Assembly: GCA_002343335.1 (NCBI GenBank)
Contig: DDSI01000274.1
Location: 1-6,263 of the forward strand
Source of the DNA: Bacteriovoracaceae bacterium UBA2394
GTDB taxonomy: Bacteria; Bdellovibrionota; UBA2394
Reading direction: 5' to 3'
Length of the DNA: 6,263 bases
This document shows, one piece after another, positions 5,791 to 6,263 of the stretch (positions are counted from its first letter, which is position 1; the number at the start of each line of letters is the position of its first letter). Position numbers and translations under genes: made by a program. Under the pieces are notes generated by a model that worked only from the letters and a program-made list of their open reading frames with translations, ran no database searches and was not told the origin of the DNA.

Positions 5791-6263
5791 GAATGAGCGT
5801 GAGGCCGATGGCGGCCATCAGGATTCCCATCGCGAGAATGATATTGGGCATGTTCATAGTCGATTGAGGCTGAATCGCGCAGCCAAAAAATGAATTCTCT
5901 TCCGGATCGCCAATGACGGGGCTGAAATTTGCAGCCGCGGCAGCAGCTTGTCTTTGCTGGGCGGAATCCACTGGCATCACGCCTTCCGGTAAGCTCCCAC
6001 TGGCGAGTGCTAATTCTACTGGAGGTCGCACTCCGGAATCTGCGACGGCGACATCGGTACGAGAAACAGGCGTTTGGGCAAGAGCCGCTTTCATCGAAGC
6101 GATCACTTCGGGATCGCCCGGAAAGGCATCATGGGCCACACCAACAAAACTAGCTTCGTAAGAACGCCCTTCGCGATCGCCTCGGATGGATTTGCCCATC
6201 CCAGAGGTCGAGGTCAAATTGAACAATTGATCCACATTGTTCGGGCGATCGTTGGTTCCAAAC
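5762..6263 (-). CDS. Unrecognised exported protein with C-terminal Cys/transmembrane/Arg tail (N-terminus outside window)
   Basis: The frame is open from the right edge to the TAA at 5764-5762, giving 166 visible residues. A GTG at 6235 is in frame, but coding-looking sequence (FGTNDRPNN) continues upstream of it, so the true start is probably beyond the window. I do not recognise a catalytic domain. The visible part is a polar region (about 1-75), a low-complexity Ala/Gln/Pro-rich linker with an AAAAAA run (about 75-122), then SFFGCAIQ (Cys128), one hydrophobic helix (about 139-158) and RRRLSAKS at the end. This layout fits a protein exported by an N-terminal signal (not seen) and held, or later cleaved, at its C-terminus. 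It resembles the tripartite C-terminal sorting signals with an invariant Cys (MYXO-CTERM-like). Convergent with the NMO-family gene, overlapping it by 29 nt. Confidence 0.72.
   Translation of the reverse strand, partial: FGTNDRPNNVDQLFNLTSTSGMGKSIRGDREGRSYEASFVGVAHDAFPGDPEVIASMKAALAQTPVSRTDVAVADSGVRPPVELALASGSLPEGVMPVDSAQQRQAAAAAANFSPVIGDPEENSFFGCAIQPQSTMNMPNIILAMGILMAAIGLTLILRRRLSAKS
5765..5884 (-). other. Putative C-terminal sorting signal (Gly-Cys, transmembrane helix, Arg cluster)
   Basis: This segment encodes GCAIQPQ followed by a helix of about 20 hydrophobic residues (coordinates 5848-5789) and then RRR with a short basic end. The Cys codon is 5881-5879, about 10 residues before the helix. 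A short motif, a helix and a basic cluster at the extreme C-terminus is the hallmark of sortase-like and intramembrane-protease sorting signals. A plain C-terminal tail anchor is the alternative. Confidence 0.45.

Noticed and set aside
6235..6237. GTG at 6235 or the overlapping ATG at 6237 as the true start of the right-edge gene
   Set aside because: The frame stays open and protein-like to the window edge, no ribosome site is visible, no signal peptide follows the GTG, and the ATG at 6237 is in another frame.

Overview
The window carries six protein genes, packed closely, on what looks like an ordinary chromosome of a Gram-negative-type heterotrophic bacterium of intermediate GC content. The evidence is an oxidative 2-oxoacid dehydrogenase set, a peptidoglycan-precursor enzyme and a membrane-anchored secreted protein with a Cys-containing C-terminal tail. 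The tail loosely suggests a myxobacterial or bdellovibrio-like lineage, but the sequence alone does not settle taxonomy. There are no tRNAs, rRNAs, insertion sequences, CRISPR arrays or phage genes. No stretch of 300 bases lacks a gene; the longest gaps are about 93 bp (ddl-lipA) and 62 bp (ddl-NMO).

Minus-strand block (positions 4738 down to 1, transcribed right to left): D-alanine--D-alanine ligase (ddl), then a 93-bp gap with a candidate promoter, then lipoyl synthase (lipA, GTG start), a single-lipoyl-domain dihydrolipoamide acyltransferase (E2) that overlaps the end of lipA by 14 nt, and dihydrolipoyl dehydrogenase (E3), which runs off the left edge about 15-20 residues before its expected end. 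lipA-E2-E3 reads as one functional unit. LipA builds the lipoyl cofactor on the E2 lysine (K42), E2 uses the lipoyl arm for acyl transfer, and E3 re-oxidises it. E1 and the lipoate-attachment enzymes (LipB/LplA) are not in the window. The E2 substrate (pyruvate or branched-chain 2-oxoacids) cannot be fixed without E1.

Plus-strand gene (4801-5790): an FMN-dependent TIM-barrel enzyme of the nitronate monooxygenase / 2-nitropropane dioxygenase / FabK-like family, divergent from ddl. The 62-bp divergent region holds a perfect 14-bp palindrome and an 11-bp-spaced direct repeat just before the start codon.

Right edge (minus strand, 6263 to 5762): the C-terminal part of an unrecognised protein that ends in Gly-Cys, a hydrophobic helix and an Arg-rich tail, resembling a tripartite C-terminal sorting signal. 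Its last codons overlap the 3' end of the convergent plus-strand gene by 29 nt.

I do not see a clear undescribed system. The points most worth a second look are the Cys/transmembrane/Arg C-terminal tail, the coupled lipA-E2-E3 arrangement, and start regions of lipA and the NMO-family gene that lack a normally spaced Shine-Dalgarno and may be leaderless.
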